From Streptomyces sp. SCSIO 30461 (GTDB lineage: Bacteria; Actinomycetota; Actinomycetes; Streptomycetales; Streptomycetaceae): a stretch of DNA of 64,000 nt. The translations under genes were made by a program, and so were the position numbers. The notes under the pieces are model-generated. The model ran no database searches. It saw only the letters and a program-made list of their open reading frames with translations, and was not told the origin of the DNA. Where the stretch lies: positions 4,208,001 to 4,272,000 of the forward strand of contig NZ_CP146101.1 in NCBI RefSeq assembly GCF_037023745.1, in the 5' to 3' direction. Shown here piece by piece: positions 44,793-52,927 of this stretch (its first letter is position 1; every line of letters begins with the position of its first letter).

Positions 44793-45531
44793 CATGCCGT
44801 GGTGCCGGGTCGCGCGGGCCGTCACCATGAGCGGCCGTCAGGCTGCTTACAGCGCGGCCAGGGGCCGAAGCGACACCTTCAGGGGCTGAACGAGAGGAAG
44901 ACGGAGGCGGCGAACAGCACCCGGTCCACACCGCCTTGGAGCAGTGCGGCCCGTCCGGGAACCACTGTGAGGACGCTGACCGGGACGATGAGCGCCAGCA
45001 GCACCATTCCTCTCGCAGGTGCTGTCTTCGAACTCGTAGCCCTCAAGGATGTTCGTCCAGACCTCGCCCAGGGCGGCGGGGGCAATGACGGCCACGCTCC
45101 CAGGCGGGCCCGAGGCGCGCTCGGAGTGATGCGCCGATGGGGGCCGGGCCGTGATCCGCCGCGGGTACCGGCGCACGGAGTCGGCGTCCGTACCACCACG
45201 GGCCCGACGGCGGGCGGCCCGCGTACCGCCTCGGTCGTCGAACAGCCGGTGCCGAGCCGCACGCACCCGTGCGGCCCGCTCCGGTGCCGGCGCTCACGTC
45301 CGCGGGTGAGAGGCGTTCGCGCCGCAGGAAGGTCAGCGCTGCCGATGAAGGAAGGCGTCTCGCAACCGCCGACGCGGCGCGGATGGCCTCCTGGCGGCGC
45401 ACGGCAAACCGCAGGACATTCCCGGGGAGTCCGCCGTCCGGAGCGGAAGGGCGGTGGGAGAAGTGCGGGCTGGACGGGGTCCAGGGGACGACGGCCTGGC
45501 CCGTCCGGTGAGCGCGCGCACCGCGGTCCGG
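44793..45531. other. 740-bp region with no intact gene
   Basis: Apart from the small membrane-protein fragment at 44879-45007, no frame has a convincing start, codon bias and family match. A minus-strand frame near 45020-45100 contains LGEVWTNILEGYEFEDSTC, which looks protein-like but is not recognised. The region is likely decayed coding DNA. Confidence 0.4.
44879..45007 (-). pseudogene. C-terminal fragment of a Ca2+/H+ antiporter-like membrane protein, 42 aa
   Basis: MVLLALIVPVSVLTVVPGRA followed by ALLQGGVDRVLFAASVFLSF and SP before the stop gives two hydrophobic stretches around a GRxxxLQG turn. This is the layout I associate with the C-terminus of CaCA-family (ChaA-like) antiporters. 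A GAGAGGA run lies directly before the ATG, so it could be expressed, but no upstream part of the antiporter is readable in any frame. Most likely a remnant. Confidence 0.4.
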
Positions 45532-47109
45532 TCACAGCGCGCGGTCGCGGCCCTCCCAGTAGGGATCGCGCAACCGGCGTTTGTAGAGCTTGCCGTTGGG
45601 GTCACGGGGAAGCACATCGATGAAGTCGACGCTCCTGGGGCGCTTGTACCCGGCGAGCCGCTCCGCGCAGTGGGCGAGGATCTCCGCGGCCAGGGCCGGG
45701 CCGGGGACCTGGCCGTCCTCCGGTTCCACGACGGCTTTGACCTCCTCGCCCCAGTCGGCGTTCGGGATGCCGAAGGCCGCCGCGTCGGCCACGGCTGAGT
45801 GGCTGAGCAGCACCGCCTCGATCTCGGCGGGATAGATGTTGACACCGCCCGAGATGATCATGTCGATCTTGCGGTCACGGAGGAAGAGATAGCCCTCCTC
45901 GTCGATGACACCGAGGTCCCCGACCGTGAAATAGTCGCCGATGCGGTTCTTGCGGGTCTTGGCCTCGTCCTTGTGGTAGCTGAACCCGCCGGTCGACATC
46001 TTCATGTAGACGGTGCCGAGTTCGCCGGGGGGCAACCGCTTGCCGTCGTCGTCGAAGACGGCCAGTTCACTGATGGGCCAGGCCTTTCCCACCGTGCCGG
46101 GCTTCTTCAGCCAGTCATCCGCGGTGGCGAAGGCACCACCGCCCTCGCTCGCGGCGTAGTACTCCTCCACACAGGTCCCCCACCAGTCGATCATCGCCCG
46201 CTTCACATGGTCGGGGCAGGGGGCCGCGCCGTGGATGGCGTGCCGCATGGACGACACGTCGTAGCGGTCGCGTATGTCGTCGGGGAGTGCGAGCAGCCGG
46301 TGGAACTGGGTGGGCACCATATGGGTGTGGGTGCAGGCACGGGAATCGATCAGCCGGAGCATCTCCTCAGGGGTCCACTTGTCCATCACCACCAGTCGGT
46401 GGCCGATGTGCAGCGACGCGCCGGCGAACTGGAGTACGGCCGTGTGGTAGAGCGGCGAGCAGACCAGATGGACGTTGCCGTCGAAGGGCCGGATGCCGAA
46501 GATGCCGAGGAAGCCACCGAGGTACGTCTCCTCGGGGAGCTTGCCTGGCAGCGGGCGGCGTATGCCGCGGGGCCGGCCGGTGGTGCCCGACGTGTAGTTC
46601 ATGACCCAGCCGAGGGTGCGGTCGGCGGGCTCGGAATCGGATCGGCCGTCGAGCAGTTCGGCGTACGGGCGGAAGCCGTCGATCCTGCCGACGGCGTACC
46701 GGTTGCTCGCGGGCAGCCTCGCCTCGTCTGCGGCGGCCCTGGCCGTGGCGCCGAAGCGCTCGTGCGCGATGAGCACCTTGGCCCCGGAGTCGGCGATGAT
46801 CCAGGCGATCTCGGGTCCGACGAGGTGGTGGTTGACGGGGACGAGATAGAAGCCGGCTTGGGTGGCGGCGAGGTAGGCGGTGAGGAAGGCCACGCCGTTG
46901 GGAAGCACGGCGGCGAAGGCGTCGCCCCGTTCGAGTCCGGCGGCGCGCAGTCCATGCACCAGGCGGTTGCTGTGGGCGAGTAGTCGGCCCGCGGCCCATT
47001 CCTCGCCGTCCGGGGCGATCAGCACGACACGGCCGGGGTCGGCAGCCGCCTGGGCCCAGAACCCTCCGGGGGTCTGCGTAAGGGGCGACGCACCTGGCTG
47101 CTCACTCAT
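45532..47109 (-). CDS. Acyl-CoA synthetase (AMP-forming), FadD/bile-acid-CoA-ligase-like
   Basis: The 525-residue ANL enzyme has WVMNYTSGTTGRPRGIRRPL (about 158-177), a middle EYYAASEGGG motif, the hinge DYFTVGDLGVIDEEGYLFLRDRKIDMIISGGVNIYPAEIE and the C-terminal DPNGKLYKRRLRDPYW with catalytic Lys. It would activate a carboxylic acid, possibly a branched or polycyclic one. The ATG at 47109 overlaps the stop of the nitronate monooxygenase gene (ATGA) and has GGAAGGAG upstream. It is the second gene of an operon whose promoter carries the same type of dyad as the 24-30 kb operon. Confidence 0.92.
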   Translation of the reverse strand: MSEQPGASPLTQTPGGFWAQAAADPGRVVLIAPDGEEWAAGRLLAHSNRLVHGLRAAGLERGDAFAAVLPNGVAFLTAYLAATQAGFYLVPVNHHLVGPEIAWIIADSGAKVLIAHERFGATARAAADEARLPASNRYAVGRIDGFRPYAELLDGRSDSEPADRTLGWVMNYTSGTTGRPRGIRRPLPGKLPEETYLGGFLGIFGIRPFDGNVHLVCSPLYHTAVLQFAGASLHIGHRLVVMDKWTPEEMLRLIDSRACTHTHMVPTQFHRLLALPDDIRDRYDVSSMRHAIHGAAPCPDHVKRAMIDWWGTCVEEYYAASEGGGAFATADDWLKKPGTVGKAWPISELAVFDDDGKRLPPGELGTVYMKMSTGGFSYHKDEAKTRKNRIGDYFTVGDLGVIDEEGYLFLRDRKIDMIISGGVNIYPAEIEAVLLSHSAVADAAAFGIPNADWGEEVKAVVEPEDGQVPGPALAAEILAHCAERLAGYKRPRSVDFIDVLPRDPNGKLYKRRLRDPYWEGRDRAL

Positions 47110-48224
47110 GATGCGCTCCTTCCGGTCCGTCCGGCGATGCGGCTGACGCGGTCGACGGCGCGCTCGAATCCGCGGGTGAGGTCGTCGAAGACCTGCTGGA
47201 CGCTGCGTTCGGTGGTCATCCGTCCGACGATCTGGCCGACCGGGGTGCCGAGCAGCGGCTCGACCTCGTACTTCTGGATACGGGAGACGGCTTCGGCCAC
47301 GAGCAGCCCCTGGAGGGGCATGGGCAGGGCACCGGGCCCTGCCGGGTCGTCCCAGGCGTCCGTCCACTCGGTGCGCAGCTGGCGGGCGGGCTTGCCGGTC
47401 AGGGCGCGGGAGCGGACGGTGTCGGCGGATCCGGCGGCGAGCAGTTTCCGGGTGAGGGCCGGGGAGTGCAGGTCGGCCTCGGTGGTGGTGAGCCAGATCG
47501 AGCCCAGCCAGACGCCCTGGGCACCGAGCGCAAGCCCCGCGGCCATCTGCTCGCCGCTGCCGATGCCCCCCGCCGCGAGCACGGGAAGGGGCGCGACGGT
47601 GTCGACCACTTCGGGGGTCAGCACCATGGAGGCGATCTCACCGGTGTGACCGCCCGCCTCGTATCCCTGGGCGACGACGACGTCGATACCGGCCTCGGCA
47701 TGTCGGCGGGCGTGCCGGGCGCTGCCGGCGAGGGCCGCGACGAGAATCCCGTGGTCATGGGCGCGGGCGATGACGTCGGGTGGCGGGGAGCCGAGGGCGT
47801 TGGCGAGCAGCTTGATCGGGTAGTCGAAGGCCACGTCGAGCTGGCTGCGGGCCACCTGCTCCATCCAGCCGGTGATACGCCAGCCGGAGGCCTCGCCTTC
47901 CGCCAGGGCGGGGACGCCGTGCTCGGCGAGGGTCTCCTCGACGAAGCGGCGGTGTCCGTCAGGGATCATGGCCTCGATGTCGGCTTCCGTGACGCCTTCG
48001 ACCTTTTTCGCGGGCATCACGACGTCGAGGCCGTAGGGCTTCCCATCTGTGTGCTCCTGCATCCAGTCGAGGTCGCGGGCGAGGTCTCCGGCTGCGGTGT
48101 AGCGGACCGCGCCGAGCACCCCGAAGCCCCCCGCACGGGTGATGGCGGCGGCGACCGCGGGGAACGGCGTGAAGCCGAAGATGGCGTGCTGCACACCCAG
48201 TCTCTTGCTCAGCTCCGTCTCCAT
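47106..48224 (-). CDS. Nitronate monooxygenase family (NMO/2-nitropropane dioxygenase-like)
   Basis: The 372-residue TIM-barrel flavoprotein starts ELSKRLGVQHAIFGFTPFPAVAAAITRAGGFGVLG and has VVAQGYEAGGHTGEIASM (FMN phosphate region, with the conserved His in GGHTG), then PVLAAGGIGSGEQMAAGLALGAQGVWLGS. The family oxidises nitronates, but many actinobacterial members next to acyl-CoA genes have unknown or enoyl-reductase-like roles. It is the first gene of a two-gene operon with the acyl-CoA synthetase, coupled by ATGA overlap. It diverges from the serine hydrolase, with a 17-bp dyad between. Confidence 0.9.
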   Translation of the reverse strand: METELSKRLGVQHAIFGFTPFPAVAAAITRAGGFGVLGAVRYTAAGDLARDLDWMQEHTDGKPYGLDVVMPAKKVEGVTEADIEAMIPDGHRRFVEETLAEHGVPALAEGEASGWRITGWMEQVARSQLDVAFDYPIKLLANALGSPPPDVIARAHDHGILVAALAGSARHARRHAEAGIDVVVAQGYEAGGHTGEIASMVLTPEVVDTVAPLPVLAAGGIGSGEQMAAGLALGAQGVWLGSIWLTTTEADLHSPALTRKLLAAGSADTVRSRALTGKPARQLRTEWTDAWDDPAGPGALPMPLQGLLVAEAVSRIQKYEVEPLLGTPVGQIVGRMTTERSVQQVFDDLTRGFERAVDRVSRIAGRTGRSAS

Positions 48225-48266
48225 GGGCGCAGGATGCCGCAGCGGAACGCCCTAGGGAAGGGATTT

Positions 48267-48283
48267 TCTGATGCCACGTCAGA
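48267..48283. promoter_or_regulatory. 17-bp dyad TCTGA TGCCACG TCAGA (operator candidate)
   Basis: It lies between the NMO/acyl-CoA ligase operon and the divergent serine hydrolase. Arms and flanks (TTT on the left, TT on the right) match the site at 28263-28279, although the central bases differ. Confidence 0.68.
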
Positions 48284-48365
48284 TTCGATGGAGGAGGCGG
48301 CCTGGTGTGTGCGCCTCGTACCCCATGCGCCCCTCGTACTGAAGGATCTCTGCCGGAGGTGCGCG

Positions 48366-50069
48366 ATGACGGATGAGTCGGCCGACCCGGCGGATGCCCC
48401 GGCAACGGACCCGGGAGGCTTCCTGCGCCGCGGGAGCCCGGAGCGGGCCGGTCTGATCGGGGCGCATCTGGACCGGCTCGTCGCCACCGCCGAGTCGTAT
48501 CTCCGACCCGCGCCCGAACACCCCTGGTACGCGGGGGCGGTGCTGCTCGCGGGCCGCGGCGACACGGTCGCGCTGCACCGGGCGATCGGCTCGGCGGTGC
48601 GCTACGCGGCCTATGACGAGGCGCGGGACGAAGGGCTTGAATTCCCGGCGGACCGGCAGGTCCCGATGGCTCCGGACACGGTCTTCGACCTCGCGTCCGT
48701 CTCGAAGCTGTTCACCTCGGTGCTGGCCGTGCAGCTGATCGAACGCGGGGAGCTGGGGCTCGATGACCGGGTGGCCGCGTACCTTCCGCGGTTCGGGGCG
48801 GCAGGCAAGCAGGGCATCACGGTTCGCCAACTGCTCACCCACACGTCGGGGTTGCGACCCTGGATCCCGCTGTACGAGGAACCGACCCGGGAGGCGCGGC
48901 TGCGACGCCTGTGGCGGGAGGCGCCGACGCGTCCTCCGGGCTCGGGCTACCGCTACTCCGACCTCGGCATGATCACCCTTCAGCTGGTCCTGGAGGAGAT
49001 CACCGGTCGCGGTCTGGACGTGCTGCTGTCCGACGAGATCACGGCACCGCTCGGCATGGGGCGCACCCGGTTCAACCCGCCTCCGGCCTGGAAGCCGTCG
49101 ATCGCGGCGACCGAGGACGCCCGTCCACCGTGGTCGGGCCTGGCCCGGGGGCTGGTGTGGGGTGAGGTGCACGACGAGAACGCCTGGGCCTTCGGGGGTG
49201 TCGCAGGCCATGCCGGAGTGTTCTCCTGCGCCTGGGACCTGGCCGTGCTCGCCCGCGCTCTGCTGAACGGCGGGGTGTACGGGCGGGCGAGAATCCTCGC
49301 CCGCGAGTCCGTGGAACTGATGTTCACGGATTTCAACACCCGCTTCCCCGGCGCCGGGCACGGCCTCGGATTCGAGCTGTGCCGACGCTGGTACATGGGA
49401 GCCATGGCCACCCCGCGCAGTGCCGGGCACACCGGGTTCACCGGCACCAGCCTGGTCCTGGACCCGTCCACCGACTCGTTCCTCGTGGTGCTCGGCAACT
49501 CCGTCCACCCCGTGCGTACCTGGCGCTCAGGCAGTGCCCCGCGCCTCGCCGCCGCGAACCACTTGGCGCGTGCCGTCGCCGTACGTCCGCCGCACGGGCG
49601 GACCGCCTGGTTCTCCGGGATGTCCCCAGCCACCACCGCGACGCTGACGCTCCCCGGGCTCACCCCGGCCAGGGCGGGTCGGGTACGCCTGGGTTGCGCC
49701 CTGTGGTGGGACACCGAACCGGAGTCCGGCAAGGTCTCCATCGAAGCCTCGGCCGACGGGGGCGTCACCTGGCAGCCCGTGCCGTTCACCACCGTTCGCG
49801 CCGGGCAGCCCCCGCTCACCCATCCCGGCGGCTGGACAGCGGGCTGGTCGGGCCGCGCCTGGCACCGTGTGGAGTGCGATCTGTCGTCGTGGCGGGGCGG
49901 TCCGCTCGCAGTGCGCTGGCACCACACGACCGGTCCTTCGTACGTGGGCCGGGGCGTCTATGTGAGCGGTCTGCGGGTCGAGGACGGCCAAGGGACTCTC
50001 TTCGACGAGTCCCGGGCGTCGGACGCCGTTCGTGTCACGGCATCGGGCTGGACGCCCGAGACCGGCTGA
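48366..50069 (+). CDS. Serine hydrolase, class C beta-lactamase-like, with C-terminal beta domain
   Basis: The 567-residue protein has a penicillin-binding/beta-lactamase fold: SxxK in DLASVSKLFTSVLAVQLIERGELGLDDRV, a YSD triad in YRYSDLGM and HTGFTG in the KTG position. After about residue 400 a second, beta-rich domain of about 160 residues follows (from TAWFSGMSPATTATLTLPGL), which may bind a ligand or substrate. No signal peptide is visible. Such enzymes are mostly esterases or peptidases, not antibiotic lactamases. GGAGG lies before the ATG at 48366. It is divergent from the NMO operon and probably co-controlled. Confidence 0.86.
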   Translation: MTDESADPADAPATDPGGFLRRGSPERAGLIGAHLDRLVATAESYLRPAPEHPWYAGAVLLAGRGDTVALHRAIGSAVRYAAYDEARDEGLEFPADRQVPMAPDTVFDLASVSKLFTSVLAVQLIERGELGLDDRVAAYLPRFGAAGKQGITVRQLLTHTSGLRPWIPLYEEPTREARLRRLWREAPTRPPGSGYRYSDLGMITLQLVLEEITGRGLDVLLSDEITAPLGMGRTRFNPPPAWKPSIAATEDARPPWSGLARGLVWGEVHDENAWAFGGVAGHAGVFSCAWDLAVLARALLNGGVYGRARILARESVELMFTDFNTRFPGAGHGLGFELCRRWYMGAMATPRSAGHTGFTGTSLVLDPSTDSFLVVLGNSVHPVRTWRSGSAPRLAAANHLARAVAVRPPHGRTAWFSGMSPATTATLTLPGLTPARAGRVRLGCALWWDTEPESGKVSIEASADGGVTWQPVPFTTVRAGQPPLTHPGGWTAGWSGRAWHRVECDLSSWRGGPLAVRWHHTTGPSYVGRGVYVSGLRVEDGQGTLFDESRASDAVRVTASGWTPETG

Positions 50070-50419
50070 AAGCCGGTCGGCGGCTTCGACCTGTCAGGGC
50101 CGCGCTCGCCGTACCCCGGCATCCTGACCGACCCGCAGTGTGCGACGGAGGGGTTGCTGGCGCAGGAGTCCGAACGCGAGGACATGCGCGTACACCGCGC
50201 CGTGACCGTCCGTTCGATCAGTGAGGACTCCGACGCCGTCACCGTGGTGTCCGACGGCCGCGACCGCTGCGCGCCCTCCGGGTGGTGGCGACCGACGGCG
50301 CTTCGAGCACCCTGAGCGCCCTGACGGGTGCGGCGTTCCGCGGCCGTACCTGTGCCGGGTCCTGGCAGCTCGCGGACGTGCGGGTGGAGAATCCGTCACC
50401 GGATCCGGCGCAGCGCGGT
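50070..50419 (+). pseudogene. Remnant of an FAD-dependent (PheA/TetX-like) monooxygenase
   Basis: Right after the hydrolase stop, one frame reads GGFDLSGPRSPYPGILTDPQ and continues to EREDMRVHRAVTVRSI, a substrate-binding and FAD-region sequence of aromatic-ring hydroxylases. Near 50262-50267 the frame shifts, and another frame continues VVATDGASSTLSALTGAAF and FRGRTCAGSWQLADVRVENP, which matches the GD-type FAD ribityl motif (ATDGASSTLR). Both N- and C-terminal parts are missing. The remnant stops exactly where the lectin gene begins from the other side. Confidence 0.75.
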
Positions 50420-50818
50420 TCAGGTGGACCACACCACGCTTTTCCCGTCCATGACGACGACCTTGGTGTCCGCGCGCAGCACCAGCCTCGCGCCCTCGTG
50501 ACCGAAGCTGCCGGCACCCCGGATCGGCCTGTCGTCGGCATTGTGGATCACGAGGTTTCCGTCGGTCTGGAAGATCGCCTTGTGGCGCTCACCGAAGGTC
50601 ATCGCCGCCCGGATCGCGTTGCCGTTCTCGTTGTAGACGACCAGGTTGCCGTCGTCCTGCGTGATCATCCGGATCCGGTTCGTGGTCCATGCCGCGCCGG
50701 CTTCCAGGACACTTGGCGCCGAGATGGCCTGGCTCCTCCACTCCGGCTCCGGGCTCGGCTCGGGCTCCTTCGGTTGGCGGTCTGCCGTTGACGGTCTGCG
50801 GCTCAACGGCGGAACCAC
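50420..50818 (-). pseudogene. D-mannose-type (bulb) lectin domain, out of frame with the ricin-type lectin
   Basis: This frame encodes a linker PKEPEPSPEPEW and then a B-lectin domain with the QxDxNxVxY motif (QDDGNLVVYNENGN), a diverged copy (QTDGNLVIH) and a third degenerate one (RADTKVVVMDGKSVVW). It is shifted one frame from the ricin-lectin gene that ends at 50803, so the two were probably one two-lectin protein. A GTG at 50818 could start it independently, though no ribosome site is clear. Confidence 0.6.
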
Positions 50819-51438
50819 GTCTGGTTCGCCGACCCGGTACACGGCCACAGGATGGCCGGGGTCCCGTTGGCGGTCTGTCCGTCGTAGATGTCCACGCACT
50901 TGGTGGCGATCCGGGCCACCAGGTCCTCGGTGACGTTCAGGTAGAACTGCTGGGCAGGATTGCCACTGCGCCGGGCGACCTGGATCGCCGTGCCGTTCTC
51001 CCTGGATCCCCAGGCCACGTCCATGCACAGGCCCTTGGAGCGGATGGTGCCGTCCGGCCTGAAGTCCCAGCGCTGCTCGTCCTGGCCGTCGCATTTCGCC
51101 AGCGTGAGTTGATTGCCGGCCGAGGAGGGGTGCAGGCACATCCCGGCATCCCGTCCGATCAGGAAGTAGCCGGCCTTCGATGAGCGTTCGCCGTCTCCCG
51201 CGTCGCTTTTGGGAGGCGTGCCACCCGACGGCGACTTCTTGGGGGTGGTCTTCGGCTTGCTGCCGGGTGCCGCCGACTCGGCGCCGCCGGGGGCTTCGCC
51301 CGGGGACTCCTTCGCCACCGGCTCGGAGGGGGATCCGGACGGCGCGGCCGCACTCTTCGCAGGCGGAGTCCCGGGGGTGTGCACGCCCGCGGCGGACGGG
51401 GGTACCACCCCGATCACGGTGTCGTCGGAAGGCTCCAC
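50803..51438 (-). CDS. Ricin-type beta-trefoil lectin protein
   Basis: The 211-residue protein has a Pro/Ser/Thr-rich N-terminal half (PPAKSAAAPSGSPSEP and similar) and a C-terminal ricin-B-like domain (about 90-211) with three QxW-type repeats: DEQRWDF, AQQFYL and NQTWFRR. It binds sugars or cell-wall glycans. No signal peptide or membrane segment is visible at this start; the true N-terminus may lie further upstream or be lost. The gene stops at TWFRR just where a second lectin domain continues in another frame. Confidence 0.7.
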   Translation of the reverse strand: MEPSDDTVIGVVPPSAAGVHTPGTPPAKSAAAPSGSPSEPVAKESPGEAPGGAESAAPGSKPKTTPKKSPSGGTPPKSDAGDGERSSKAGYFLIGRDAGMCLHPSSAGNQLTLAKCDGQDEQRWDFRPDGTIRSKGLCMDVAWGSRENGTAIQVARRSGNPAQQFYLNVTEDLVARIATKCVDIYDGQTANGTPAILWPCTGSANQTWFRR

Positions 51439-51827
51439 TGCAGCGCTTTGCGGGGGTGGGGCGGCCGCCCGTGACGGACAACCGGGAACTCCGCCTCGTT
51501 ACATGGGGCAGCGGGGCACGGGCGGGCAGGCGGCTGACGCCTTGTCAGTGACGGCGTCTGACGTTCGGGCCATGACGCAGTCCTTGCAGACGTACGCCTA
51601 TCTCCGCCCCTCCGCAGTGCACGGCGCCGCGGAAGCGGGCACACTCGGTCTCCAGACGTCCGGAGGTGCCACACCGGCGGGGCGGCCGACCCAGCCAAGC
51701 TTATTCCGCAGCTTTCTGACGTATCCTCAGTTATCTGCGGCCGGTTTGTTGTGCGTCGCGGGGAGCGCGTTGGGTCGTACCGGCCGGTCGATCGCTGCGA
51801 TCCACCGCACGGCCCGTTCCTGGAGCA
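51439..51827. other. 389-bp divergent intergenic region with long dyad
   Basis: Between the lectin gene and the SWIM-like gene. No gene is seen. An AT-rich stretch at about 51700-51735 is unusual for the window and contains the dyad described separately. Confidence 0.45.
51706..51740. promoter_or_regulatory. 35-bp interrupted dyad CCGCAG n4 CTGA N7 TCAG n4 CTGCGG
   Basis: Arms CCGCAG/CTGCGG and CTGA/TCAG are nested and symmetric around 7 bp. The inner part, TCTGA N7 TCAG, resembles the two acyl-CoA operon sites. It lies in an AT-rich patch upstream of the lectin and SWIM-like genes and may be a regulator site. Confidence 0.5.
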
Positions 51828-52782
51828 GTGTGCCTGCCGGGTCCGGAGCGGCTCGGTACGCTCGCTCGGGTGCTGCGCCATGCGACGGGCCTGCGGATCC
51901 ACGGGCCCGCCGTCACGGCGGGCAGCAGCCCCGTGGCGAGCGCCTGGGAGGTACGGCTTCCCGGCATGCGTCTCACCCTCACCCTGTCCCCGGACGCGGC
52001 GCGCGGATTCTCCGGCGAGGACGGTGTCCTGGATGCCATGGCGTCTCAAGAGTCATCCGAGGACGCCGAGTTGGTCTCGGTGCTGCTCTCCCGGGACCCC
52101 ACCGTCGATGTCGCCGATCTGGCCGCGCAGTCCGGGCTCGCCCCCGCACGCGTGCGGGGGGGCGCTCACCCGGCTCGGCACAGCCGGGCGCATCGGCTAC
52201 GACGTGGCGGAAGCGGCGTACTTCCATCGGGAACTGCCGTGCGCCACCGGAACCGCCGAGTGCCACAACCCCCGGCTGCGCGCCGCCCACGCGCTGGTCG
52301 CGGCGGGGGCGGTGCGCCTCGACGGTGAATCCGCCACGGTCACCATGGACGACCATGACCACCGGGTCAGGTCCGCCGAAGGGCGTCTGAGCTGCACCTG
52401 CCGTTGGTGGGCCGAACTCCTCCTGGCCGCTCGCGGACAGCTCGACGGTGCCAGGCTCGGCGGGGACATCGCCGAGCTGATCGGCCCGCGCGGACTCAAG
52501 CTCCGGCGCGTCACGGCGGCGCTGCGGGAAGCGGTGCGCTCAGGCGCGTACGGCGCGGTGTGGGCGGTGCTCTCGCCCGCTCTCCCTCTCCTGCTGAAGG
52601 ACGGACCGACCCACGGCGTCCCCGCCGCACTCACGATCGCCGCCGAATGCGCGGAGCGCTGCGGAGCCGGTGAGGCGATACCGGAGATCGCCGAGCTCGC
52701 GGCACGCTCCGGCTCATCGCAGCTGGTCGAGCAGGCACGGCGAATCCGGGACGCGACCGGTCTGCCGGTGAGGAACCGCTGA
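51828..52782 (+). pseudogene. SWIM zinc-finger-like protein, frameshifted at a G7 run
   Basis: The first frame encodes RLGTLARVLRHATGL and later ELVSVLLSRDPTVDVADLAAQSGLAPARVR (to about 52155), and the +1 frame continues ALTRLGTAGRIGYDVAEAAYFHRELP to a C-terminus ending RIRDATGLPVRNR. The break falls on seven consecutive G at 52156-52162; removing one G joins the two halves seamlessly. The zinc-finger part reads LSCTCRWWAELLLAARG, so only the CxC half of the SWIM motif remains and the CxH half is missing. It may be a degraded relative of the SWIM/MoxR/VWA group or a sequencing artefact. Confidence 0.65.
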
Positions 52783-52822
52783 GGCGGCGCTCGACCGTTC
52801 TGCCGACCAGGCCGGACCGGGC

Positions 52823-52870
52823 CGACCGGAGCGGACCGAGGTGGACCGACCGGAGCGGACCGAGGTGGAC
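52823..52870. repeat. 24-bp tandem repeat, two copies
   Basis: Two exact copies of a 24-bp unit starting CGACCGGAGCGGACC, plus the start of a third. It lies between the convergent SWIM-like and MDR oxidoreductase genes. Confidence 0.85.
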
Positions 52871-52927
52871 CGACCGGGCCCGGAGTCCCGGGTCCGGTAC
52901 GCGCCCGGCGTCCCTCGCTCCGGACGC

